Assembly (NCBI GenBank): GCA_025060505.1 | Contig: JANXBU010000013.1 | Location: 1-58,475, forward strand | From: Candidatus Calescibacterium sp. | GTDB taxonomy: Bacteria > Calescibacteriota > Calescibacteriia > Calescibacteriales > Calescibacteriaceae | DNA length: 58,475 nt | Reading direction: 5' to 3' | Shown here: positions 35,806 to 43,799 of the stretch, piece after piece | Numbering within the stretch: position 1 is the first letter of the stretch | Layout of the letters: each line of letters opens with the position of its first letter | The notes under the pieces: generated by a model | Seen by the model: the letters and a program-made list of their open reading frames with translations, nothing else | Told to the model about the DNA's origin: nothing | Database searches by the model: none | Translations under genes and position numbers: made by a program

Positions 35806-36663
35806 CTAATCTTTCTTCAGAATAGACCTTTTCAGATTTTCATATTTTACTTCTCCAGTTTCTCTGTAAAGCTCTATTTGTTTTTTTATTGTTGGTGGTA
35901 GATCTTCTTTTTTCTTTTCATAAATTTCTATAAGAAAGTGCGAAATTGAATAAAGATTCAGCCAGAACTTGAAGAATCCAGAAAGAATAGAGTTGTATAG
36001 ATCTTCTGGTAGCAAAGATAAAATCATTCTCAGTCTATTTCTGGTTATTCTTATATCTATGTTTGACGTATCTTCTACATAGCCTATGTTTTTTTGTTTT
36101 ATGTACTCTAATATAGACTTTCTTTTCACTGGTAGAATTGGTCTGACAACCGGAACATTGCATAGATTCATATTAACAGGATATATTCCTAATGCAGACA
36201 TAAAACCGCCTCCTCTTTTTATATTTATCAGAAATGTTTCAAAAAGATCATCCAAGTTGTGTGCTGTTGCTATTTTTGTCAGGGAAAGTTCATCTGCTGC
36301 ATCGCTGAAAAAACTGTATCTCTCTTGTCTCATCTGATCTTCTGATCTCAGTTCCTTTTGAGCTCTTTTGCAGAAAAACCTTATACCCAACTCATTACAG
36401 GTATCTCTTACAAACTGTTCATCTCTGTCAGATTCTGGACCTCTTGTTCCATGATTGAAATGTAAGCAGATAACCTCTTTTATTCCAAACCTTGATCGGA
36501 AAAACGTCAGGATATTTAGCAAAAACATTGAATCTTTTCCGCCAGATACTCCAACTCCAACTATGTCTCCTGGGGAAAACAGCTCAAACTTCTTACAGAA
36601 CAACAAAGATAAATCAACAGGATCTTGTGGGAATGACTCAAAAAAATCTCTTGGAAATTTCAT
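35806..36663 (-). CDS. tilS: tRNA(Ile)-lysidine synthase
   Basis: TilS changes C34 of the CAU-anticodon tRNA-Ile to lysidine so that it reads AUA; the AUA codon is common in this window, so the enzyme should be essential. The PP-loop SGGKDS is at 40-45, followed by LHFNHGTRG (cf. HVDHGLR), ATAHNLDDLFETFLINIKRG and EDTSNIDIRITRNRLR. At 285 residues it keeps the catalytic core but lacks the long C-terminal tRNA-binding domains of E. coli TilS, like short versions in thermophiles. A TtcA/TtuA-like thiolase is less likely, as no CxxC pair is seen. It overlaps the LOG gene by 4 bp. Confidence 0.82.
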   Translation of the reverse strand: MKFPRDFFESFPQDPVDLSLLFCKKFELFSPGDIVGVGVSGGKDSMFLLNILTFFRSRFGIKEVICLHFNHGTRGPESDRDEQFVRDTCNELGIRFFCKRAQKELRSEDQMRQERYSFFSDAADELSLTKIATAHNLDDLFETFLINIKRGGGFMSALGIYPVNMNLCNVPVVRPILPVKRKSILEYIKQKNIGYVEDTSNIDIRITRNRLRMILSLLPEDLYNSILSGFFKFWLNLYSISHFLIEIYEKKKEDLPPTIKKQIELYRETGEVKYENLKRSILKKD

Positions 36664-37439
36664 TTAATGGATTGATTCCCATTTATGTTTCTCAGTATTT
36701 TTTTCAATCTGAATCTTTCGGAGGGTAGGAGATGGTATGAAAATGTTTTATAATTTTCTTTTATAAAATTGTTTATCTTTTGTATGGTTTCTTCAACTGA
36801 ATCTGCTGTTTGAAGAGAATATATTCCATGCGGTAATATAAAACCCTTTTCAAGAAGTGATTGGATGAAGTCTGTAATTGGTTTCCAGAATGAAGAATCA
36901 AATAGTATTACAGGATATGGATATAATTTTTGGGTGTGAATAAGATTCAGGACCTCAAAAAGTTCATCGAGGGTTCCGAAACCTCCGGGAAATATTATGT
37001 ATCCAACAGAGTATCTGACGAGCATAACTTTTCGTACAAAGAAGTAATCAAAATGTAAAGTGATGTTGTGAACGTGTTTTGCTGGTTCTTCGTCTGGTAC
37101 ATCTATTGTGAGACCTACCGAGGTTGCTCCGGCATCGAAAGCTCCTTTATTAACAGATCCCATTATACCCGGTCCTCCACCGGTTATTATGGAGTATCCA
37201 AACTTCCCTAATCTGTACCCTATTTCATAGGCTTTCTGGCAGTATGGATGATCGGATGAAATTCTTGAGCTTCCAAAGACTGTTATTCCGGGAGCTATTT
37301 TTGAAAGTTCATCAAATCCCATAACAAATTCGCTCATTATCTTGAATATTCTCCAAAGGTCTCCTTGCTTTACTTTGAGTTCAGAAAGCATTCTTCTTTC
37401 TTGAAAGAAGTTGTTTTTTCTACTTTTGAAGTTGTTCAT
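36660..37439 (-). CDS. LOG-family protein (possible nucleoside monophosphate phosphoribohydrolase)
   Basis: The protein has 259 residues of Rossmann type with ITGGGPGIMGSVNKGAF (85-101) and the LOG signature PGGFGTLDELFEV (151-163). Family members, long mislabelled lysine decarboxylases, remove ribose 5-phosphate from AMP or cytokinin nucleotides. It resembles the longer TIGR00730-type group with an extra N-terminal helix. The stop overlaps the tilS start (ATGA), so tilS is translationally coupled to it. Confidence 0.85.
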   Translation of the reverse strand: MNNFKSRKNNFFQERRMLSELKVKQGDLWRIFKIMSEFVMGFDELSKIAPGITVFGSSRISSDHPYCQKAYEIGYRLGKFGYSIITGGGPGIMGSVNKGAFDAGATSVGLTIDVPDEEPAKHVHNITLHFDYFFVRKVMLVRYSVGYIIFPGGFGTLDELFEVLNLIHTQKLYPYPVILFDSSFWKPITDFIQSLLEKGFILPHGIYSLQTADSVEETIQKINNFIKENYKTFSYHLLPSERFRLKKILRNINGNQSIK

Positions 37440-37463
37440 TTCTCACAAATGATATTTTAAGAA

Positions 37464-38573
37464 TTAGATATCTGTTCGGTGTAAAGATATGAACTTTCGG
37501 TTTTGAAATCCAACTTTGAAATTTCTCCCTTCTTCCATAAATATGTATGGAATAGTTATTCCCATTTCCTCTGTTCCCATTGAGCTGTTTACTATGAGAA
37601 TCGTTCCGTTATTAGTGCTTATTTTTTTTATCAGATCAATTCCTTGATCTTTGAGTTTTTCTTTAAGCTCGTTTTCATCAATATTCTCTTCAATGAAGAT
37701 TATTTTGTTCAGTCCGTTCAGTGTTTCAGCATATCTCGGATAGTTTTCGCTTATGGTCAGGAATAATCTGTAAACTCCTTCTTCAAGAACATCTTGTGGT
37801 GTCAGACTTTTTGGAAAGTCAAGGTTTATTTTGTCCTTTGCTATTATGAGAGAGGTTGTTGGTTCCAAGAAGGTAAATTCAAAAGAAAAATTCCTTCCAC
37901 ACTTTGTTTTTAGCTCTATTACAAAATCACATTCGTATGCAATACACTCAAAAAATTCAGATTCTTTACTAACAAGTTCTGATAATTGTTCTTCTATTTC
38001 CTCTATTTCTTCTTTTTCTTTATTTTCAGGAGATACAAACCTTGCTCCAAGCCTGCTGACCATTTTGGCGACCGTTGAATTTATGAATTCTATTTCTTCT
38101 GTTTTGCAGTCATTTTGTTTAATTTTTACCAAGAAGTTCGGAGTAAATCTGTTGTTCCTATAAGATATATTTTTTCTTGATATCTTTGATTTTGCAAGTT
38201 GTTCTTTAATTCGTGATTTAGATACAGCGAACGAAACTTTCACAATACTTTTATCTATTATTTCTTCTTTTCTATCTACTATCAGGTCTTTTGATTTATA
38301 TAACTTGTGTTTTGATTGATCGTATAAGTATTTTTCATAATTTGATTTGATGAAAATTTCTGCCGTTTTATCTATGGCTGATTCCATTGCTTTTTCTCTT
38401 GCATCTTCAATGTCTGCTCCTTCTTGTTCCACAACTACTATATATATGTCTGGATTAGCGCTATCGATGACTTTTATTTTAGAGATGTAGTTCTTCTTAC
38501 TTGCGCAAGATAGCGAGAGAATAAGGGTAGTTATGATAAGAGTATTAAGATATATCGATATTTTACCCCCCAT
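37464..38573 (-). CDS. Predicted lipoprotein, unknown function
   Basis: The start chosen (MGGKISIYLN) gives a compact signal peptide with a hydrophobic core ending in ILSLSC, so Cys23 is the probable lipid-attachment residue. The frame is open to a TTG at 38609, which would add 12 residues. The mature part is charged and includes a segment ARE-KAMESAIDKTAEIFIKS resembling the family of envelope lipoproteins related to LPP20/DUF4136-like domains, though I cannot assign it. It is transcribed divergently from rpsT across a shared palindromic -10. Confidence 0.7.
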   Translation of the reverse strand: MGGKISIYLNTLIITTLILSLSCASKKNYISKIKVIDSANPDIYIVVVEQEGADIEDAREKAMESAIDKTAEIFIKSNYEKYLYDQSKHKLYKSKDLIVDRKEEIIDKSIVKVSFAVSKSRIKEQLAKSKISRKNISYRNNRFTPNFLVKIKQNDCKTEEIEFINSTVAKMVSRLGARFVSPENKEKEEIEEIEEQLSELVSKESEFFECIAYECDFVIELKTKCGRNFSFEFTFLEPTTSLIIAKDKINLDFPKSLTPQDVLEEGVYRLFLTISENYPRYAETLNGLNKIIFIEENIDENELKEKLKDQGIDLIKKISTNNGTILIVNSSMGTEEMGITIPYIFMEEGRNFKVGFQNRKFISLHRTDI

Positions 38574-38630
38574 ATAAAAACAGGTAAACATCAGCAAGTA
38601 TTTTCGCAAAATTCAAATTTTTTCATGCAA

Positions 38631-38640
38631 ATTATATAAT
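38631..38640. promoter_or_regulatory. Bidirectional palindromic -10 between lipoprotein gene and rpsT
   Basis: ATTATATAAT is a perfect 10-bp palindrome that provides TATAAT on both strands. For rpsT the -10 is 38635-38640, with TTCAAA at 38612-38617 (17-nt spacer), and seven bases separate it from the ATG at 38648. On the minus strand TATAAT (38631-38636) points toward the lipoprotein gene. Confidence 0.6.
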
Positions 38641-38647
38641 AGACCCT

Positions 38648-38947
38648 ATGCCTGTATCTAAAAGCGCAAAAAGAGCTCTGAGGAAATCTGAGAGAGGAAG
38701 GGAGAGAAACCTATATCATATTACAAAGATGAAGGAAGCAATAAGACTTTTCAGAAAGAAAATAGAGGAATCCAGGGCTGATCAAGGTAAAAAGAATGAA
38801 TTGGAATCTGAACTCAGGAAAGTAATATCTATTATATCTCACACTGCAAGTAAAGGTGTTATACACAGGAACGAGGCAAGAAGAAGAATTTCAAGATTAA
38901 CAAAGCTTTTTAACAAAGCTACTCAGGATGTCGGAACACAGCAATAA
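38648..38947 (+). CDS. rpsT: 30S ribosomal protein bS20
   Basis: This small-subunit assembly protein has 99 residues and is rich in Lys/Arg. The start PVSKSAKRALRKSERGRERN and the later SHTASKGVIHRNEARRRISRL match the family (cf. KGVIHKNKAARKKSRL). Promoter spacing predicts a leaderless transcript. The gene overlaps trpG by 20 bp, an unusual pairing of a ribosomal protein with an amino acid biosynthesis gene. Confidence 0.95.
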   Translation: MPVSKSAKRALRKSERGRERNLYHITKMKEAIRLFRKKIEESRADQGKKNELESELRKVISIISHTASKGVIHRNEARRRISRLTKLFNKATQDVGTQQ

Positions 38948-39515
38948 AATAATTCTGATCGATAACTATGATTCCTTTGTTTACAATATATACCAATACC
39001 TGTGTCAGCTTGGTGTGGAGGTTGATGTTTTCAGAAACGATGAAGTATCTCTTGAAAATATAAAAAATTACGACGGAATAGTTATTTCCCCCGGGCCGGG
39101 TAGACCTGAGGATTCAGGACTTTCTCCGAAGATTGTTGAGAAATTTGCTGGTGTAAAGCCGATTCTTGGTGTTTGCCTTGGACACCAGACCATAGGATAT
39201 GTTTTTGGTGTCAAAATAGTAAATGCAAAAAGAATAATGCACGGTAAAATATCAAAAGTTCAACACGACTCATTAGGTATATTCAGAGGAGTTGTGAATC
39301 CAGTTTCTTCTGTTAGGTACCACTCTTTGGTTTTGGAAGAGGTTCCTCCAGACTTTGTTCTTTCTGCAAAATCAATTGAAGACGATGAAATAATGGGTAT
39401 AAGAAATGAAAAACTAAAAATCGAAGGTGTTCAGTTTCATCCAGAGTCTGTTATGACTGTTGACGGCTTGAAGATGCTCAAAAATTTTATAGATATTTAC
39501 GTCAAGTCTGCTTGA
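38928..39515 (+). CDS. trpG: Anthranilate/aminodeoxychorismate synthase, glutamine amidotransferase subunit
   Basis: This subunit hydrolyses glutamine and passes ammonia to TrpE or PabB for tryptophan or folate synthesis. It is a class I amidotransferase of 195 residues with nucleophile Cys83 (GVCLGHQ) and the His171/Glu173 pair (QFHPESV). IDNYDSFVYNIYQYL and SPGPGRPEDSG are typical of TrpG/PabA. The partner TrpE/PabB is not in the window, so it may serve both pathways (pabA is an equal name). Its start lies inside rpsT. Confidence 0.92.
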   Translation: MSEHSNKIILIDNYDSFVYNIYQYLCQLGVEVDVFRNDEVSLENIKNYDGIVISPGPGRPEDSGLSPKIVEKFAGVKPILGVCLGHQTIGYVFGVKIVNAKRIMHGKISKVQHDSLGIFRGVVNPVSSVRYHSLVLEEVPPDFVLSAKSIEDDEIMGIRNEKLKIEGVQFHPESVMTVDGLKMLKNFIDIYVKSA

Positions 39516-39537
39516 TATTTATGTTAAGTCTGCTTGA
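39494..39537. repeat. Adjacent 22-nt duplication at the trpG/pyrC convergent ends
   Basis: The last 22 nt of trpG (39494-39515, ending AAGTCTGCTTGA) are repeated directly downstream at 39516-39537 with two C-to-T changes. The second copy contains the 3' end of pyrC on the opposite strand. See finding on gene-end duplications. Confidence 0.85.
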
Positions 39538-40826
39538 TAGCACACCTTCCCGTTTATGATTGTATAGATAACTTTTCCTTTTATCTTGAAGTTTATATAC
39601 GGAGAGTTTTTACCTTTTGAGTATAGCATATCTTTTGTTATGTTATATTCCTTGTCCGGGTCAAGTAGAACTATATCTCCGATTTTCCCTTCTGCAATCT
39701 GACCAGCTGGGATTCCAAAAAGCATGGCTGGATTGAATGAGATCAGCTCAACAAGTTTTTCAATATTTATTAATCCTTTTTGAACCAATTCAGAGTAGAG
39801 TATCGGTACAAAGAAATCTGCGGAAGATATTCCAGGTGGAGCTGATACAAAATCATTTTCCTTCAGGAATCTGGGATGAGGGGCGTGATCTGACGCGATG
39901 GCATCAACAGTATTATCTAATATAGCTTCAATCAGTTTTTGTCTATCTCTTTTTGATCTGATGGGTGGGTTGACTTTGAGATTAGTGTTTGTAATTTGTA
40001 TATCTTCATCGCAGAAAATAAGATGGTGAGGTGTCACATCACACGTGATCCTTGCGTTTTTGATTTTTCTTTTAGCTTCTCTTATCATCTCTATTGAGTT
40101 GCCGGATGAAACATGAGTCAGATGCAAGTTTCCGCCAGTAAGCTCTGCGAGTATAATATCTCTTGCAACAATCACATCTTCTGCTGCGTTCGGGTATGGT
40201 GTAATTCCGTAATTTTGTGTCAGATAACCCTCGTTTGCGTCTCCCGAGAGTTCCTTGTCTTCTGCATGCTCAATCACTGTTAGTCCAAAGGTTTTTGCAT
40301 ACTCAAGAGATTTTCTCATGGCAAACGATGAAGATATAGAGCTTCCGTCATCTGTTACCGCTATTATGCCTTCGCGTAACATAAGTCCGTATTCGGATAT
40401 TTTTTTCCCCTCTCTTTTTTCTGTTGCGGCTCCAACGGGGAAAACTCTTGATAAAGCTTTCTTTTCAGCCTTCTGTCTTATGAATGAGATAAGTTCCGGA
40501 GAATCAAGAGGAGGTTTTGTATTTGGCATCATAAACAGAGAAGTTATCCCTCCGTGAGCAGCCGAAAGCGTACCGCTCTCAATATCTTCTTCATAAGGTG
40601 CGCCAGGTTCTCTTATATGAAAGTGAATATCTATGGCTCCCGGAAGAGCAATCAAACCTGATCCGTTTATCTCAACATCTATTTTTCTCCTTATTCCAAC
40701 AGATACCTCTTTTATTACACCGTTTTCAATAAGTATGTCAGCTTTTTTCCTACCGTTTGCGTTTATAATCTCTGCTCCTTTTATAAGTATGTTAGATGGA
40801 GGTACCGATGTGAATCCTTTTTTCAT
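39519..40826 (-). CDS. pyrC: Dihydroorotase
   Basis: This enzyme cyclises carbamoyl-aspartate to dihydroorotate in pyrimidine synthesis. The protein has 435 residues, of the long (class I, PyrC/multifunctional) amidohydrolase type. Zinc-site motifs are DIHFHIREPG (His68, His70), VIEHAED (His187), LTHVSS (His237) and ASDHAPH (Asp313). MMPNTKPPLDSPE and the C-terminal VLLDPDKEY are also characteristic. Pyrimidine partners are not adjacent. It converges with trpG, with only a few bases between stop codons. Confidence 0.93.
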   Translation of the reverse strand: MKKGFTSVPPSNILIKGAEIINANGRKKADILIENGVIKEVSVGIRRKIDVEINGSGLIALPGAIDIHFHIREPGAPYEEDIESGTLSAAHGGITSLFMMPNTKPPLDSPELISFIRQKAEKKALSRVFPVGAATEKREGKKISEYGLMLREGIIAVTDDGSSISSSFAMRKSLEYAKTFGLTVIEHAEDKELSGDANEGYLTQNYGITPYPNAAEDVIVARDIILAELTGGNLHLTHVSSGNSIEMIREAKRKIKNARITCDVTPHHLIFCDEDIQITNTNLKVNPPIRSKRDRQKLIEAILDNTVDAIASDHAPHPRFLKENDFVSAPPGISSADFFVPILYSELVQKGLINIEKLVELISFNPAMLFGIPAGQIAEGKIGDIVLLDPDKEYNITKDMLYSKGKNSPYINFKIKGKVIYTIINGKVCYQADLT

Positions 40827-40910
40827 TTCTATTTTGTTGAGAAGTTTTCTGTATTTTTAGGTATTTTTGGAAATCTGTATATTATTTTTCGTTTAAGGGA
40901 GGTATTTTTT

Positions 40911-41258
40911 ATGAACTTTGAAGCAGATTCTTATGCTGTTTTGAGATACGCAAGAGTATCGCCAAAGAAAGTTTTGATGGTTGTTGATTCAATCAAGGGC
41001 AAAAAAGCTCTTGAAGCACTTGATATGCTAAAAATGGTCAGAAAGAAGGCCGCAAGATTTTTAGAAAAGGTTTTACGCTCAGCAATAGCAAATGCAGAAC
41101 ATAACTTCAAAATTCCAGCAGACCAGCTATTTGTTAAAACGGTTCTGATTGGTCGGGGACCTTACATCAAAAGATGGAAACCTTCTGCATACGGAAGAGC
41201 ACTCCCTATTAGAAGAAAAACAACTCATATAACTGTTCTTCTTGAGAGGAGAATTTGA
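40911..41258 (+). CDS. rplV: 50S ribosomal protein uL22, outside the S10 cluster
   Basis: This protein lines the exit tunnel of the large subunit. It has 115 residues, with YAVLRYARVSPKKVLMVVDS near the start and the C-terminal loop GPYIKRWKPSAYGRALPIRRKTTHI. A clear Shine-Dalgarno GGGAGG (40898-40903) precedes the ATG, with a -10-like TATTAT at 40880-40885. In most bacteria rplV lies between rpsS and rpsC. Here it stands alone between pyrC and ispG, 6 kb from rpsJ-rplB. Confidence 0.96.
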   Translation: MNFEADSYAVLRYARVSPKKVLMVVDSIKGKKALEALDMLKMVRKKAARFLEKVLRSAIANAEHNFKIPADQLFVKTVLIGRGPYIKRWKPSAYGRALPIRRKTTHITVLLERRI

Positions 41259-41297
41259 GAACGCTCTGAAATTTGGATAGAACAAACCTTTTAACTG

Positions 41298-41331
41298 ATC
41301 TGAATAATTTGTGTAAAAACACAAGTCAGAT
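41298..41331 (+). other. Nested stem-loop between rplV and ispG
   Basis: ATCTGA/TCAGAT (41298-41303 and 41326-41331) enclose TTGTGT-AAAA-ACACAA (41309-41324). There is no U-tract, so it may be a processing or protein-binding structure or a weak terminator for rplV. Confidence 0.35.
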
Positions 41332-41411
41332 AAATTTAAGCGATTCAGAGAGTAAGGGAGTCAGGGTCTTTCAAACAATCTGAAAAACCCGAGTTCTGTT
41401 GTCATTTGAAA

Positions 41412-41417
41412 TAAAAT
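41412..41417 (+). promoter_or_regulatory. Candidate -10 of ispG, leaderless geometry
   Basis: TAAAAT is followed by exactly seven bases and the ATG at 41425, with no Shine-Dalgarno site. Confidence 0.4.
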
Positions 41418-41424
41418 AAAATGA

Positions 41425-42591
41425 ATGGAAACAGATGAAAAGATTCTGTTGGAGGAAGTTCACGAAATAGTCAAAAAGGCAACATCTCCGTTTCCTCATC
41501 CGAGAAGGAAAACGAAGAAAATAAGAGTTGGAAATGTATTTGTTGGAGGCGACGCTCCAATATCTGTTCAAACTATGACGAAAAATCCAACAGAAGATAC
41601 GCAAGCTTTAATTGAGGAACTCAGAGATATACAGGACGTCGGTGCAGATATAGTCAGAATATCTGTTCCAGATGAAAAATCCGCGATATCTTTGATGAAA
41701 GTTAGAGATAAGGTTGATATTCCGATTGTAGCAGATATACACTTTGATCCGAAAATGGCTTTGAAAGTTCTGGAGGATGAAACAGCAGATTGTATAAGAA
41801 TAAACCCGGGAAACATAAAAACTGCTGCCAGAGCCAGAGGATATGATCTTCTTGCAAAAATAGTTGAGTTAGCGAAATTGAAGCAAAAATCTATTCGTGT
41901 TGGTGTCAACGCAGGTTCTCTTGAAAAGCAAATTTTGGAAAAATACGGAAGACCAACTCCTCAAGCTCTTTGCGAAAGCGCTCTTCTGAATGTAAAACTT
42001 CTTGAAAAATTCGGATTCAACGAGCTAAAAGTTTCTCTGAAATCCTCTGACCCTTATGATACAATAGTTGCATATTTTCTTTTTTCATCTGTAAGCGACT
42101 ATCCGTTGCATGTTGGTGTCACGGAAGCGGGGACTCGACTTTCTGGAACTGCCAGATCTGCTGTAGCTTTCGGAGTTCTCCTTTGGCATGGTATCGGAGA
42201 TACAATAAGAGTTTCTCTTGCTGCTCCTGCAGTTGAGGAAGTCATAGTTGGGAAGAGAATATTGGAGTCTCTTGGAATAAGACCTGAGGAAGGGAAGGTC
42301 GTAGCTTGTCCAACCTGTGCCAGAGTTCAGATAGATGTCATGAGAATTGCGGAAGAAGTTGAGAAGGAGGTCATAAAGAGAAAAATAAAGAAATCTGTTG
42401 CCATTATGGGTTGCGTTGTCAATGGACCCGGTGAGTCATACATGGCTGATTTTGGTGTTGTGGGTGGTGGAAGCTCTGCCGTATTTTATGAAAACGGAGA
42501 GCCAAAATTCAAAACAGAAAAAAACACAGAAGAAATTATAAAAAGGGTTGTAAATATGCTTACCGAAGCCGATAGACTTCAGAAAAGCTGA
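41425..42591 (+). CDS. ispG: 4-hydroxy-3-methylbut-2-enyl-diphosphate synthase
   Basis: IspG (GcpE) is a 4Fe-4S enzyme in the penultimate step of the MEP isoprenoid pathway. The protein has 388 residues. The TIM-barrel part carries VQTMTKNPTEDT and ADIHFDPKMA. The cluster ligands are Cys295 and Cys298 in ACPTCAR and Cys330 in MGCVVNGPGE, with Glu337 as the fourth ligand. It is the short bacterial form without the plant/Chlamydia insert. The MEP route implies no mevalonate pathway requirement; no other isp genes are near. A methyltransferase gene follows 27 bp later. Confidence 0.95.
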   Translation: METDEKILLEEVHEIVKKATSPFPHPRRKTKKIRVGNVFVGGDAPISVQTMTKNPTEDTQALIEELRDIQDVGADIVRISVPDEKSAISLMKVRDKVDIPIVADIHFDPKMALKVLEDETADCIRINPGNIKTAARARGYDLLAKIVELAKLKQKSIRVGVNAGSLEKQILEKYGRPTPQALCESALLNVKLLEKFGFNELKVSLKSSDPYDTIVAYFLFSSVSDYPLHVGVTEAGTRLSGTARSAVAFGVLLWHGIGDTIRVSLAAPAVEEVIVGKRILESLGIRPEEGKVVACPTCARVQIDVMRIAEEVEKEVIKRKIKKSVAIMGCVVNGPGESYMADFGVVGGGSSAVFYENGEPKFKTEKNTEEIIKRVVNMLTEADRLQKS

Positions 42592-42618
42592 TTTCTTGTA
42601 TAAAAACATAAAAAAATA

Positions 42619-43452
42619 ATGGTTAAATTAAGCGGAAAGTTCAGACATCTGGTAAAGTCGATCGTGCCTCCGGTTCTTGAGCAGTCTATCAAAAATCTGG
42701 TCACATACTTGAATTTGAGAAAAGAGCGCTTTGAGTATATACCAGAGGGATGGAATTACCGCAGGAAATCAACGGATCGCAATATGCGTTCTGTTTACGA
42801 ATCTATTCTACAATATAGGATTTCTCAGTGGCCTTATTTTGTCAATACTTTTAAGAGCAAGGGACCATTTGGAAAGGATCCAGTAGATCACAATACAGTC
42901 ATGACATTCGCGTATGCTTTGATGATTGCTTCAAGAGGAAAGACAAAAATAAAAATGTTGGATTGGGGTGGTGCTCTTGGACATTATTATCTGCTCAGCA
43001 GATCAATTCTTCCAGATGTAGAGATAAAATATGTTTGTAAGGAACTTTCGTTTCTATGTGAACATGGTCGCAAACTTCTTCCAGATGTGGAATTCTATGA
43101 TAATGATAATTACTTGAATTACACATATGACTTCTCGTTATTCAGTGGCTCCCTGCAATATGTTGAGGATTGGAAAAAGGTATTCTCGGATGTGAGAAAA
43201 GCAACAGATGGTTACATATTCGTCACGATCTTGCCTGTTGTTATGAACAGTTCTTCTTTTGTGGTTTTAGAGCGTGGTTATTCTGGAGAGTTTCTAGAAT
43301 GGATTTTTAACAAGCAAGAATTCCTCAGGTATGCACAGGAGATTGGTTTAGATCTGGTTCAGGAGTTTTTAATTTCCTATAAAGTTTATGCACATCGTGC
43401 ACAGGAACCGTTTGACTACAGGGGTTTCCTGTTTCGTACAAAATCTATCTAA
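42619..43452 (+). CDS. Methyltransferase-like protein, TIGR04325 type
   Basis: The protein has 277 residues. After a basic N-terminal region comes a class I SAM-binding fold with KIKMLDWGGALGHYYLLS (about 112-129) and FSLFSGSLQYVEDW, typical of the TIGR04325 (LIC12133) group found in surface-polysaccharide loci of bacteria such as Leptospira. The acceptor is unknown. No sugar-nucleotide genes surround it, so a glycan role is only suggested by the family. It lies 27 bp after ispG and is probably on the same transcript; no ribosome binding site is visible. Confidence 0.75.
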   Translation: MVKLSGKFRHLVKSIVPPVLEQSIKNLVTYLNLRKERFEYIPEGWNYRRKSTDRNMRSVYESILQYRISQWPYFVNTFKSKGPFGKDPVDHNTVMTFAYALMIASRGKTKIKMLDWGGALGHYYLLSRSILPDVEIKYVCKELSFLCEHGRKLLPDVEFYDNDNYLNYTYDFSLFSGSLQYVEDWKKVFSDVRKATDGYIFVTILPVVMNSSSFVVLERGYSGEFLEWIFNKQEFLRYAQEIGLDLVQEFLISYKVYAHRAQEPFDYRGFLFRTKSI

Positions 43453-43799
43453 GTGCTAGTGAATTTTGATCTCTTGAAGAATTGATTTGATAACTATGTA
43501 GACAAAATTCGCTTTGTTGAAATCAGGTTTGTTTTGCATGCTTTTTGAAGTTGAAATGTGAAGGAACATATCTTTTTTAGAGTTTATATCTGCAATGGAG
43601 TGAGTGAAATTACTAAATACGATTTTTTGTGTTTTTGCTCCGTTGGATCAAGAAATTTTACGATTGTTTTTAGATTCAATATTCTTTCAATACTTGTTGC
43701 ATCTGAAAAATATCAGAGTTTTGCGAATATTCGAATAGATGGAATGGAGCGGGAGAATATTTTTGTGCGTAGAGTAATATCTTCTGACTTTTTATGAGA
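43453..43799. other. 347-bp region where an ABC ATPase domain would be expected
   Basis: It lies between convergent genes, exactly where the nucleotide-binding domain of the adjacent ABC exporter (minus strand) should continue. Minus-strand translations show no Walker A, signature or Walker B motif. A 79-codon plus-strand ORF with GTG start (43558-43797) has no recognisable similarity and biased composition; it is not called. Confidence 0.4.

Noticed and set aside
43558-43797. 79-codon plus-strand ORF with GTG start between the methyltransferase and the ABC gene
   Set aside because: No Shine-Dalgarno or -10, aromatic-rich composition, no similarity, and it sits in a decayed-looking spacer.
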